This document shows positions 56,870-64,000 of a DNA stretch of 64,000 nt, piece after piece. How positions within the stretch are numbered: position 1 is the stretch's first letter; every line of letters starts with the position of its first letter. The notes beneath the pieces are model-generated. The model was not told the DNA's origin and did not search any database. It saw only the letters and a program-made list of their open reading frames with translations. The translations under genes and the position numbers were made by a program. The DNA is from DATAOG01 sp963753685 (GTDB lineage: Bacteria > Pseudomonadota > Alphaproteobacteria > Geminicoccales > Geminicoccaceae), in NCBI GenBank assembly GCA_963753685.1, contig CAVWDE010000010.1, positions 124,001 through 188,000 on the forward strand, read 5' to 3'.

Positions 56870-57514
56870 TCAGCCGCCTCGGGTCCCGCGCAATCGCGCG
56901 ATCTCGCCCTCCAGCTCCGCGATGCGGCGATCGCGTTCGGCGAGTGCTGCCGCGACGTCGGCGGCCTCGAACCGCTGCGGGATGTGTTGCGGACAGTTCG
57001 AGTCCCAGGCGGCGACCGTGAAGACGATCGCCTGTTCGACCCGTGCCTTGTAGCCCTCAGGCATCAGCTTTGCCAAAAGCTCGGCATCGCCCTCGACCAC
57101 CCGCGCCTCGCCCCAGATCTTGACCCGTCGCCGGTGCGCGTAGTCGATCAGGAAGAGGTGGGCCTTGGGATTGTCCGCGAGATTGCCCTGGGTGATGTAT
57201 TGCCGGTTGCCGGCGAAATCGGCAAAGCCCAGGGTCCGCTCGTCGAGCACGTGCAGAAAGCCCGCCGGGCCGCCCCGATGCTGGATATAGGGCTGGCCGT
57301 CCTGGCTCGCGGTGGCCAGGAAGACGCTCGTCTGGGCGGCGATGAAGCTGGCCAGCTCGGGCGTGATCCGGGTCTCCCAGGACCCTCGCTCCTCCATGCG
57401 CGCGTAGGACGGGCGCGAGCCCTTGCGGGTCTGCACCGCCTTGACGGTCGGCGTGAAGGCGACGTCGCTGGCGTAGCTTGCGGTCGAGGCGGCGTCCAAG
57501 GACCGTTCCCTCAC
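56870..57514 (-). CDS. Pyridoxamine 5'-phosphate oxidase-family (FMN-binding split-barrel) protein
   Basis: 214 aa. Core segments ELASFIAAQTSVFLATASQDG, QHRGGPAGFLHVLDERTLGF, NPKAHLFLIDYAHRRRVKIWG belong to the FMN split-barrel superfamily; the C-terminus is a coiled coil (AALAERDRRIAELEGEIARL). True PdxH activity is unlikely; general flavin or haem-type oxidoreductase role. GTG start overlaps the stop of the upstream gene by 4 bp (GTGA), so the two are coupled. Confidence 0.82.
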   Translation of the reverse strand: MRERSLDAASTASYASDVAFTPTVKAVQTRKGSRPSYARMEERGSWETRITPELASFIAAQTSVFLATASQDGQPYIQHRGGPAGFLHVLDERTLGFADFAGNRQYITQGNLADNPKAHLFLIDYAHRRRVKIWGEARVVEGDAELLAKLMPEGYKARVEQAIVFTVAAWDSNCPQHIPQRFEAADVAAALAERDRRIAELEGEIARLRGTRGG

Positions 57515-57981
57515 AGGCCGAGATCGCTCAAGGACGGATGGTCGTCGGGGCGGCGGCCGAGCGGCCAGTGATATTTGCGCTCACTCTCCCGGATCGGCAG
57601 ATCATTGATGCTGGCGATCCGCAGCCGCATCAGGCCGTGCTCGTCGAACTCCCAGTTCTCGTTGCCGTAGCTCCGGAACCAGTGGCCGCTGTCGTCATGC
57701 CACTCATAGGCGAAGCGCACGGCGATCCGGTTGTCGCGGAACGTCCAGAGCTCCTTGATCAGCCGGTAGTCGAGCTCGCGGTTCCACTTGCGCACGAGGA
57801 ACGCCTCGATCGCCTGCCGGCCGTCCAGGAACTCGGCGCGATTGCGCCAGCGGCTGCCCTCCGTATAGGCGAGCGCCACCCGCGCCGGATCGCGTGTGTT
57901 CCAGGCGTCTTCGGCCATGCGCACCTTCTGCGCGGCGGTCTCGGCGGTGAACGGCGGCAGCGGCGGGCGTTGCTCGGACAT
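57511..57981 (-). CDS. NTF2-like protein (DUF1348 / nuclear transport factor 2 family)
   Basis: 156 aa: KVRMAEDAWNTRDPARVALAYT, SRWRNRAEFL, FLVRKWNRELDYRLIKELW, RFAYEWHDDSGHWFRSYGNE, RLRIASINDLPI and a conserved tail. The cone-shaped NTF2 fold binds small ligands; DUF1348 function is unknown. Operon with the downstream FMN-binding protein and upstream alpha/beta hydrolase. Confidence 0.87.
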   Translation of the reverse strand: MSEQRPPLPPFTAETAAQKVRMAEDAWNTRDPARVALAYTEGSRWRNRAEFLDGRQAIEAFLVRKWNRELDYRLIKELWTFRDNRIAVRFAYEWHDDSGHWFRSYGNENWEFDEHGLMRLRIASINDLPIRESERKYHWPLGRRPDDHPSLSDLGL

Positions 57982-58037
57982 TTCCGCCTCCAAGGGCAGG
58001 GCTGAGCCCGGGCACGAGCTTACCCGGGCCGCTCCAG

Positions 58038-58935
58038 TCAGCTCGCGGCGACCTTGCGCTCGAGGAAATCGCGGATCAAGGGCACCATCTCGTCCGCCTT
58101 GTCCTCGAGCGCGAAGTGGCCGGTGTCGAGCAGGTGAAACTCGGCATCGGGCAGGTCGCGCCGGTAGGGATGGGCACCGTCCGCCGGGAAGATCTTGTCG
58201 TTCTTGCCCCAGACGATCAGGGTCGGCGGCCGGCTGCTCGCGGAACCAGGCCTGGACCCTGGGATAGAGGGCGAGGTTGGTGCCGTAGTCGTAGAAGATG
58301 TCGAGCTGGATGTCGTTGTTGCCCGGGCGATCCAGCAGGGACTGGTCGTGCACCCAGTTGTCCGGCGAGATCCGGCTGACATCGGCGACGCCGTCGGTGT
58401 ATTGGAACTTCGTTATCTCGAGCGTGAACAGCCCCTTCAGGGCCTGGCGATGGGCGTCCGCACCATCGGCCCAATAGGCCTTGATCGGGTCCCAGAACTC
58501 CTTCAGCCCCTCGTCATAGGCGTTGCCGTTCTGGACGATCAGGCCCGTGACGGCCAGGGGATGCCTGAGCGCCAGCCGCCAGCCCACAGGCGCCCCATAG
58601 TCCATCACGTACATCGCGTAGCGCGTGACGCCGAGCCGATCGAGGAGGCCGTCGACCAGCTCGGCAAAGCGGTCGAACGTGTAGGCGAACGTGCTGCGAT
58701 CCGGCATGTCGCTCTGGCCGAAGCCGGGATAGTCCGGCGCGATCACGTGATAGCGGTCGGCAAGGGCGGGGATCAGGTTGCGGAACATGTGCGACGAGGT
58801 CGGAAAGCCGTGCAGCAGCAGCACGACCGGCGCATCCGCCGGGCCCGCCTCACGGTAGAAGATGTTGACACCCTCGATCTGCGCGGTCCGATGATGGGTG
58901 ACCGGCGCGGCGTCTGCGACCGTGGAAGTCGTCAT
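58038..58935 (-). pseudogene. Alpha/beta hydrolase (epoxide-hydrolase/haloalkane-dehalogenase-like), frame broken near 58232
   Basis: About 298 aa if corrected. Oxyanion HGFPTSSHMFRN, nucleophile elbow region VMDYGAPVG with Asp as nucleophile, cap domain, then after the frame switch PTLIVWGKNDKIF, and catalytic His in LDTGHFALED. The switch fits one extra C in GAGCAGCCGG (minus strand); corrected reading is REQRPPTLIVWG. Uncorrected, the ORF runs through into the DUF1348 gene and looks like a false fusion. First gene of a three-gene minus-strand operon. Confidence 0.8.
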
Positions 58936-58989
58936 TCCGGTTCTCCCTGGATGTCAGTGACGGGACGCCCTCCCGGGCGGGCCTTTGGA

Positions 58990-59961
58990 TCAGACGCCCT
59001 CGTAGACCAGCCTCGTGAAGAAGCCGGGATCGATCACGAAATTGCCCCACTTGGCGTCGAACGCCGCGGTCGGCTTGGCCGCGACGGCCTCGTCCCGCGA
59101 TCGCCCTTCCTTCTTGAGCGTCGCGACGTTGTCCCGGATGGCCACGAGCATGTCGCGGAATGCCTGCAGCTCGGCTTTGTTGCTGACTGGCTGACCGTGA
59201 CCTGGAATGATGATCGTCTCGTGCGTGGTCGCCGCCAGGTTGGCGTCGGAGGCCGCGATCATGCCGTCGATGCTGCCGCCGGTCGAATAGTCGATGAAAG
59301 GATAGATGCCGTTCCAGAAGGTATCGGCCGCGTGCAGGATGTCCGCCTCGCCAAATGTGACCGAGATGTCGCAGTCGGTGTGCGCGGGCCCGTAGTGTTT
59401 CAGACCGATCGTGGCGCCGTTGAGCGTCAGGCTGCGTTCGCTCTCAAACACTTCGCTGGGCAGCGCAGCCGGAGGCGCGGGCAGGAAGTTGTAGTCCCAG
59501 TCCTCGACGCGTTGGATTTCCGAAAGATACTTTCGGGTATTGGTCTGCGCGATGATCTTCGCGCCTGCCTCATGCAGCCACGCGTTGCCGTCGGCATGGT
59601 CGAAGTGCCAATGCGTATTGACCAGGTGGGTGATCGGATCGGCGCCCAGATCCGCCAGAGCCTTGGTGATCTGCGGGCGCGAGACGCCGATGCCGGCATC
59701 GATCAGCACTTTGCCATCGGGACCGGTCAGAACCGCGATGTTGCCGCCGGAGCCCTCGAGCACGCTGACGTTGTTGCGCAACTTATGCGTGACGATGGGC
59801 GAGACGGCGGCGCTGTCCTTGATCAGGCTGACGAGGCCGCGGGCCTCCGCGAACGCTTCGCGGGGGGTCAGCCAACCGCCGGTGGCCGCGTAAGCCGCGC
59901 CAGCGCAGCAGCACAGGCAAAAGTGCCGGCGCGAAAACAAATTCTCCGCTGCGCAGTCCAT
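58990..59961 (-). CDS. Secreted metallo-beta-lactamase-fold hydrolase
   Basis: 323 aa from ATG 59961 with GAGGATG near. N-terminal SRRHFCLCCCAGAAYA is a twin-arginine signal. MBL motifs: HWHFDHADGN (HxHxDH), HTDCDISV, DILHAADTF, and IPGHGQPV for the last His. Resembles quinoprotein-relay/SoxH-type or lactonase-like MBL enzymes; substrate unknown. Tat export suits a cofactor- or metal-loaded enzyme. Confidence 0.88.
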   Translation of the reverse strand: MDCAAENLFSRRHFCLCCCAGAAYAATGGWLTPREAFAEARGLVSLIKDSAAVSPIVTHKLRNNVSVLEGSGGNIAVLTGPDGKVLIDAGIGVSRPQITKALADLGADPITHLVNTHWHFDHADGNAWLHEAGAKIIAQTNTRKYLSEIQRVEDWDYNFLPAPPAALPSEVFESERSLTLNGATIGLKHYGPAHTDCDISVTFGEADILHAADTFWNGIYPFIDYSTGGSIDGMIAASDANLAATTHETIIIPGHGQPVSNKAELQAFRDMLVAIRDNVATLKKEGRSRDEAVAAKPTAAFDAKWGNFVIDPGFFTRLVYEGV

Positions 59962-60032
59962 GGCATCCTCGCTGTTCGTGCCGGTGGCGGGATCGGCTGT
60001 GCAAACCGCCAGACTATTCGCTGTTCGGCCTT

Positions 60033-60140
60033 TCAGCTCCGGATGTACGCAAGAAGATCGTTGTTGAGCTGATCGTTGCTGGTGACCATAAGCCCGTGGG
60101 GCGGGCCCGGATAGACTTTCAACGTCGCACCCTTGATGAG
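60033..60140 (-). pseudogene. C-terminal remnant of a non-haem chloroperoxidase-like alpha/beta hydrolase
   Basis: Only the last ~35 codons survive: LIKGATLKVYPGPPHGLMVT, then SNDQLNNDLLAYIRS, the catalytic-His end of the chloroperoxidase family. Nothing of the rest of the gene is found upstream, where the glutamine-synthetase-like gene ends at 60182. Marks a past deletion or recombination point. Confidence 0.7.
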
Positions 60141-60181
60141 CCTCGATGATATCCGGATTGGCGCTCGGCCAGAGGGCGGAG

Positions 60182-61492
60182 TTAGTAGACCTGAGCGTAG
60201 CGCTCCGCCTGCTCGGCGTCGGACAGGCCGGCCATGGCCGCGATCTCGTTCTGCTTGTGCTTCCGGTAGCAGTCCAGCAGCAGCGGCGGCAGCCAGCCCT
60301 GGACCGTCGGCGTCGGCGTCCAAGGCCGCAAGCGCCAGCGGGAACGAGGTCGGCAGGCGCTGCACGCCCTGCGCCTGCAGCTCGGCCGCACCCATGGTCG
60401 CGAGATCGCCCTCGGTCGGCCGCGGCGTCGGCAGCTCCTCCCGGAGGCCCTGCAGGCCGGCCATCGCGAGCATGGCGAGCAGGAGGTAGGGCGAGGCGAC
60501 CGCATCCGCCGCCCGATACTCGACATGGTATTGCGCCGCGACGTCGCCGTCCTCGCGCACCGGGCAGATGCGCACCGCCGCCTCGCGGTCGCGGTAGCCC
60601 AGATTGTTGAACGACGAGCTCCAGCGGTGCGGCACCAGGCGCTGATAGGAGACCGTGCTCGCCGCGGTGAAGGCGAGCAGCGCCGGCAGGTGGCGGAGGA
60701 TGCCGGCGGTGAAGCTGCCGGCGATGGCGCTGAGGCCGCCGGGGCCCGCGGGATCGTGCATCACCGGGCGGCCCTCGCGGTCGACCAGGCCCAGATGGAC
60801 GTGGACGCCGTTGCCGACCCCCATGCCGGCGACGATCGGCGCGAAGGTCACGCCCACCCCCTGCCGCCGCGCCACGGCGCGCGCCAGCTCGCGCAGGATC
60901 ACCGCCTGATCGGCAGCCGATCAGGCCCGGCCTGGGTGCGATGCTGATCTCGTGCTGGCTGAGGCCGTATTCGGGCTGGATCAGCTCGACCCGGATGCCC
61001 GCCTGGTCGAGCGCCGCGACCAAATGCTCGTGGAAGGCCGCGGCCGTACGATAGGAGCGCAGGCCGAAGCCGCCGCCATCGGGCATGGGCGCGGCGTAGT
61101 GAAACTCGTGCTCGAAGCTCGCGCGCAGCTCGAGCCCCGCCTCGCTCGCGAGGGCTGCGAGCGCGCCCTTCAGCAGCGAGCGCAGGCAGCAGGGCCAGGG
61201 CGTGGTGCCGTCGGTCTCGACGATGTCGCCGAGCACGAAATGCTCGCCCGGGTCGTCAGGCCCCAAGATCGACGTCGACCCGGGCCGCGGGGTCCGGCAT
61301 CAGCAGAGCGTCGCCCAGCGAGCCGAACGGCGTGTCCGCGATCTGGTTGAAGGCCGTGATCTGAACATTGGTCGGACACCAGCCGACGCCGCCCGCGCAG
61401 CGTTTCTCGAAATCCCGCGCCGGGAACGCCTTGCCGCGCACCTGCCCCGCGATGTCGCTGCAGCACGCCATGATCAGCGGTTCCCGTCGCAT
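60182..61492 (-). pseudogene. Glutamine-synthetase-family protein with three frame breaks
   Basis: About 435 aa if all breaks are corrected. Readable parts in order: N-terminal ARDFEKRCAGGVGWCPTNVQ, FVLGDIVETDG, ATP-site Glu in SFEHEFHY, PEYGLSQHEISIAPRPG, GVGNGVHVHLGLVD, PHRWSSSFNNLGYRDREAA, YHVEYRAADAVASPYLLLA, and DCYRKHKQNEI near the end. Frames switch near 61260 (an extra G in a GGGG run), 60915 (in a GATCGGC-A-GCCGATC hairpin) and 60305; each needs one base removed. Probably a gamma-glutamyl-amide ligase type rather than housekeeping GlnA. Divergent from the formylglutamate/formamide hydrolases. Confidence 0.78.
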
Positions 61493-61613
61493 GCCCGTTT
61501 CCCTCCGGCCGTTTGCGCTCAGACTGTCGTGTTGCCCGATTGAAGCAGGATCGGTGCCTCGATCAAGGAGATGGTTTGACAAAGCCCGCGGCGGCGGCTC
61601 AGTTACCGAGCCA

Positions 61614-62475
61614 ATGACGTCGCGTCCCGAACTCCCCGAGCCCCCTCCGGCGCATGCCGAAACTGCGAACGCTCCGGCCGCGATCGGTGCCGACGATCCA
61701 CCCGCGATCACCCTGCTCGACCCGGACGAGCCGGCGCCGGTGATCGTCGAGCGGGCTGACAGCCGGTCGCCCTTCGTCTTCGTCGCCGATCACGCCGGCC
61801 GGCGCCTGCCCCGACGCCTCGGCGATCTCGGCCTGAGCGCCGGCGAGCTCGAGCGCCACATCGCCTACGACATCGGCATCCTGCCGGTCGCCCAGGCCCT
61901 CGCCGCGGCGTTCGATGCGCCGTTCGTCGCCCAGACCTACTCGCGCCTGGTGGTCGACTGCAACCGGCCGACCCACGTCGCGCAGTCGATCCCCGAGGTC
62001 AGCGAGCTGACCGAGATCCCCGGCAATCGGAACATTTCCGAGCGCGCCCGGCAGGCCCGCATCGAGGCCCTGTTCCGGCCCTATCACGGCACGATCGAGA
62101 CACTGCTCGAGGCGCGCGCGGCGGCCGGCCAGCGGACCGTACTCGTGGCCATGCACAGCTTCACGCCGGTCTATATGGACGTCGCGCGGCCTTGGGTGAT
62201 CGGCCTCTTGTACAATCGCGATGCCCGCCTTGCCCGGCCGCTGCTCGAGCTCTTGAACCAGGACAGCGCGCCTTACGTCGGCGACCGGCTGCCCTACGCG
62301 GTCCAGGACGAGAGCGACTATAGCCTGCCGGTGCACGGCGAGCGCCGCGGCCTGCCGCACGTCGGGATCGAGATCCGCCAGGACCTGATCGCCGACGCGC
62401 GAGGCCAGGCAGCCTGGGGCGTGTGGCTCGAGGTCAAGCTCCGGCAGGCGCTTCGACCGGCTGCCCGGAGGCTGA
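61614..62475 (+). CDS. N-formylglutamate amidohydrolase family protein
   Basis: Hydrolyses N-formylglutamate to glutamate and formate. Core motifs: FVFVADHAGRRLPRRLG, HIAYDIGILPVAQALA, YSRLVVDCNRP, HSFTPVYMDVARPW, RDARLARPLLELL, and GIEIRQDLI. As sequenced the frame runs on to 63452 through an Arg/Pro-rich joint into the acetamidase. One extra base around 62448-62460 would instead give a short tail (FDRLPGG) and TGA at 62473-62475. I treat these as two genes, because the acetamidase has its own Shine-Dalgarno sequence. Confidence 0.85.
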
Positions 62476-62516
62476 GGCCGTGGCGATTCCCCGCCGCCAT
62501 GCCGGAGCCCCGAGCC

Positions 62517-63452
62517 ATGACCGAGCACGAGCTGGTCGCCTCGCCCACCACCTGTCACTGGGGCAGCTTCGATGCGACGCTTGCGCCGGTGCTGACGGTC
62601 GCCCCCGGCGACCGGGTGACCCTGCAGAGCGTCTCGGGGCCGCCCTACGTCCTGCCGGGCGGCGGCTTCCACGTGCCGCCGGAGTTGTACCAGATCCATC
62701 AGGCGCTCCGTCCCGATCCGGGACCGCACATCCTGACCGGCCCGATCCGGATCGAGGGCGCCAGGCCGGGCGACGTACTCGAGGTGCGGATCCTTAAGGT
62801 GCAGCTCCGGCAGGACTGGGGCTACACCCGCATCCGCCCGCTCTGGGGCACGTTGCCCGAGGATTTCCCCGAGCCGCGGCTGATCCACATCGCCCTCGAT
62901 GCCGCCCGGATGATCGGCCGGCTGCCCTGGGGCACGGAGTTGCCGCTGCGCCCCTTCTTCGGCGTCATGGGGGTCGCGCCACCGCCCGCCTGGGGGCGGA
63001 TCAGCACGACCCAGCCGCGCGCCCATGGCGGCAATCTCGACAACAAGGAGCTGGTCGCGGGCACCACTCTCTATCTCCCGGTCTGGACCGAGGGCGCCCA
63101 ATTCTCCGCCGGCGACGGCCATGGCGTGCAGGGCGACGGCGAGGTCTGCGTGACCGCGATCGAGACCGCGCTCGAGGGCGTCTTCGAGTTCCACCTGCGG
63201 CGCGATTTCTGCCTGCGCTTCCCGGCGGCCGAGACGCCCACGGAGCACATCACGATGGCCGCCAACGCCGACCTCGACGACGCCGCCAAGGATGCGCTCC
63301 GCGACATGATCACCCTGATCCGGCGCCACACCAACCTCGACGCGGCCGAGGCCTACATGCTCTGCAGCCTGGCCGCCGACGTCCGGATCACCCAGCTGGT
63401 CAACGAGCAGAAGGGCTGCCACGTGGTCCTGCCGAAGGCGGCCCTCGGCTGA
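62517..63452 (+). CDS. Acetamidase/formamidase family protein
   Basis: 311 aa from ATG 62517, with GGAG 9 bp upstream. Hydrolyses formamide or acetamide to ammonia and the acid. Family segments: TCHWGSFDATLAPVLTVAPG, ILTGPIRIEGARPGDVLEV, FFGVMGVAPPPAWGRISTTQ, HGGNLDNKEL with metal-ligand candidates, GDGHGVQGDGEVC, and AADVRITQLVNEQKG. In-frame with the upstream amidohydrolase as sequenced, so a bifunctional fusion is the alternative. Both enzymes release formate, and this one also ammonia, near a glutamine-synthetase-like gene. Confidence 0.9.
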   Translation: MTEHELVASPTTCHWGSFDATLAPVLTVAPGDRVTLQSVSGPPYVLPGGGFHVPPELYQIHQALRPDPGPHILTGPIRIEGARPGDVLEVRILKVQLRQDWGYTRIRPLWGTLPEDFPEPRLIHIALDAARMIGRLPWGTELPLRPFFGVMGVAPPPAWGRISTTQPRAHGGNLDNKELVAGTTLYLPVWTEGAQFSAGDGHGVQGDGEVCVTAIETALEGVFEFHLRRDFCLRFPAAETPTEHITMAANADLDDAAKDALRDMITLIRRHTNLDAAEAYMLCSLAADVRITQLVNEQKGCHVVLPKAALG

Positions 63453-63467
63453 CGCAAATAGCGCCTA

Positions 63468-63710
63468 CGCCGGCGCGGACGGAGATCAAGCGCAGACTCC
63501 TGACATTCGCGCTTGGTCTTGCCCGGGTTGGCGGGCGGCGGGCGCGTCCCGCGAAGGTGAAGACTTCGTGGGGCGCGGCTCTCCGCTGACACGAGCGGGC
63601 CCGCGCCAGCGCAGACGGATATCGAGCGCAGAAAAGTGCCGACTTTCGCGCTTGGTCTGCGCGCCTGGACCGACAGGCGGCAGGCGCCCGCGGAGGTGAA
63701 GACTTCGCGG
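63468..63710. repeat. Imperfect tandem repeat, two copies about 137 bp apart, each with two hairpins
   Basis: Copy 1 (63468-63571) and copy 2 (63604-63710) share GCGC-GACGGA-ATC-AGCGCAGA, TTCGCGCTTGGTCT and GGTGAAGACTTCG in the same order, offset by 136-139 bp. In each copy CAAGCGC/GCGCTTG (or a near match) and CGAAG/CTTCG-type arms can fold, like a REP/BIME-type intergenic element. Confidence 0.6.
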
Positions 63711-63845
63711 CAACCGAATGAGACAAACGTGCGCCGCGGCTTTGCGCCTGCGGGCTGGCGGAGACCGAACCGGTCTCGGGGACAGTTCCTGAAGGTCCGC
63801 GCGCACGGTATTCGCAAGTCAGGGGTTCGGCTTCAACCTCTCACC

Positions 63846-63964
63846 AACCCTTTGCCGCGAGCCTGGCCATGCTTGAGGATCCATGTGACCCGTGGGAATC
63901 CGCTCGCCGCTTGGCCCCGGGCGCAGGATTCCCACGGTCGCATGGACCAGCCGAAGAAAGGGTT
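63846..63964. repeat. Nested inverted repeat
   Basis: Inner arms CCGTGGGAATCC (63890-63901) and GGATTCCCACGG (63926-63937) are perfect over 12 bp. Flanking pairs CCATG/CATGG (63881-63885, 63941-63945) and AACCCTTT/AAAGGGTT (63846-63853, 63957-63964) extend the symmetry. It may be two opposed copies of a dispersed element or a large stem-loop ending transcription. Confidence 0.6.
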
Positions 63965-63976
63965 AACGCGCAATCG

Positions 63977-63992
63977 TTAATGATCTCTTAAC
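63977..63992 (+). promoter_or_regulatory. CtrA-binding box
   Basis: TTAATGATCTCTTAAC matches the full alphaproteobacterial CtrA consensus TTAA-N7-TTAAC exactly. Another TTAA lies at 63964-63967. It probably controls a gene just beyond the right edge of the window. Confidence 0.6.
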
Positions 63993-64000
63993 AAGGCTCG

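Larger units (their letters stand above)
63453..64000. other. Non-coding region at the right edge
   Basis: 548 bp without a convincing gene; ORFs here are low-complexity Arg/Pro frames created by the repeats. It holds the tandem repeat, a 7-bp hairpin GAGACCG-AAC-CGGTCTC (63761-63777), a nested inverted repeat and a CtrA box, each listed separately. Confidence 0.6.

Noticed and set aside
61368..63452. A genuine N-formylglutamate amidohydrolase-acetamidase fusion protein
   Set aside because: The joint is an Arg/Pro-rich out-of-frame-like stretch, a TGA lies one frame away and the acetamidase has its own Shine-Dalgarno sequence. Kept only as an alternative.

Overview
The window is a very GC-rich stretch of bacterial chromosome with tightly packed genes, frequent ATGA/GTGA/TTGA overlaps and many GTG or TTG starts. 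The gene families and signals fit an alphaproteobacterium, probably of the Rhodospirillales/Geminicoccales type: a lanthanide-type XoxF methanol dehydrogenase with XoxG and XoxJ, an HpsN-like dehydrogenase, a bifunctional ArgJ, a TAXI-type TRAP binding protein, a BBP2 outer-membrane barrel, and a full CtrA box (TTAA-N7-TTAAC) at the right edge. The lineage is an inference; no rRNA gene is present.

Layout. 0-4.5 kb: the 3' end of xoxF, then xoxG, a xoxJ-rhodanese fusion, pqqA and pqqE, that is periplasmic lanthanide-dependent alcohol oxidation plus part of PQQ synthesis (pqqBCD are not here). 4.5-13.5 kb: mixed metabolism and housekeeping (TPR protein, HpsN-like dehydrogenase with an SDR, AlkB-like dioxygenase, HlyU-like protein, AI-2E family permease, dgoK-dgoA, rlpA). 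13.6-20.5 kb: panE, a ccdAB toxin-antitoxin pair with a candidate operator, argJ, a periplasmic parvulin and secA. 20.7-24.1 kb: an ABC importer (binding protein plus two permeases, no ATPase) with reading-frame damage. 24.1-25.3 kb: a small, locally AT-richer island with a HEPN-like protein and a HigA-type antitoxin beside a broken toxin. 25.3-32.5 kb: stress protein, TAXI binding protein, HdeD-like membrane protein, a convergent chagasin-like inhibitor and papain-like protease pair, alanine dehydrogenase and an AmpG-like permease. 32.5-36.9 kb: polysaccharide-export lipoprotein and BBP2 barrel, divergent from a phosphatase and galE. 37-47.4 kb: a large MscS channel, tamA, a Crp/Fnr regulator, tamB and an ABC-2 permease. 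47.4-53 kb: a Na/Pi cotransporter, then argD-argF-hslO-lipoprotein. 53-56.7 kb: a ribose-type ABC importer on the minus strand. 56.9-63.5 kb: small oxidoreductase/hydrolase genes, a secreted metallo-beta-lactamase-fold hydrolase, a frameshifted glutamine-synthetase-like gene, and divergent N-formylglutamate amidohydrolase and acetamidase/formamidase. 63.5-64 kb: non-coding DNA with a tandem repeat, a nested inverted repeat and the CtrA box.

A pattern cutting across the window is that at least nine suspected frame disruptions, in seven genes, are all consistent with one extra base. Three of them, when corrected, restore a GANTC (CcrM) site. This looks more like an insertion-biased sequencing artefact than ordinary gene decay, so the affected genes should be treated as probably intact until re-checked. 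No CRISPR array, rRNA, convincing tRNA, prophage or insertion sequence was seen.
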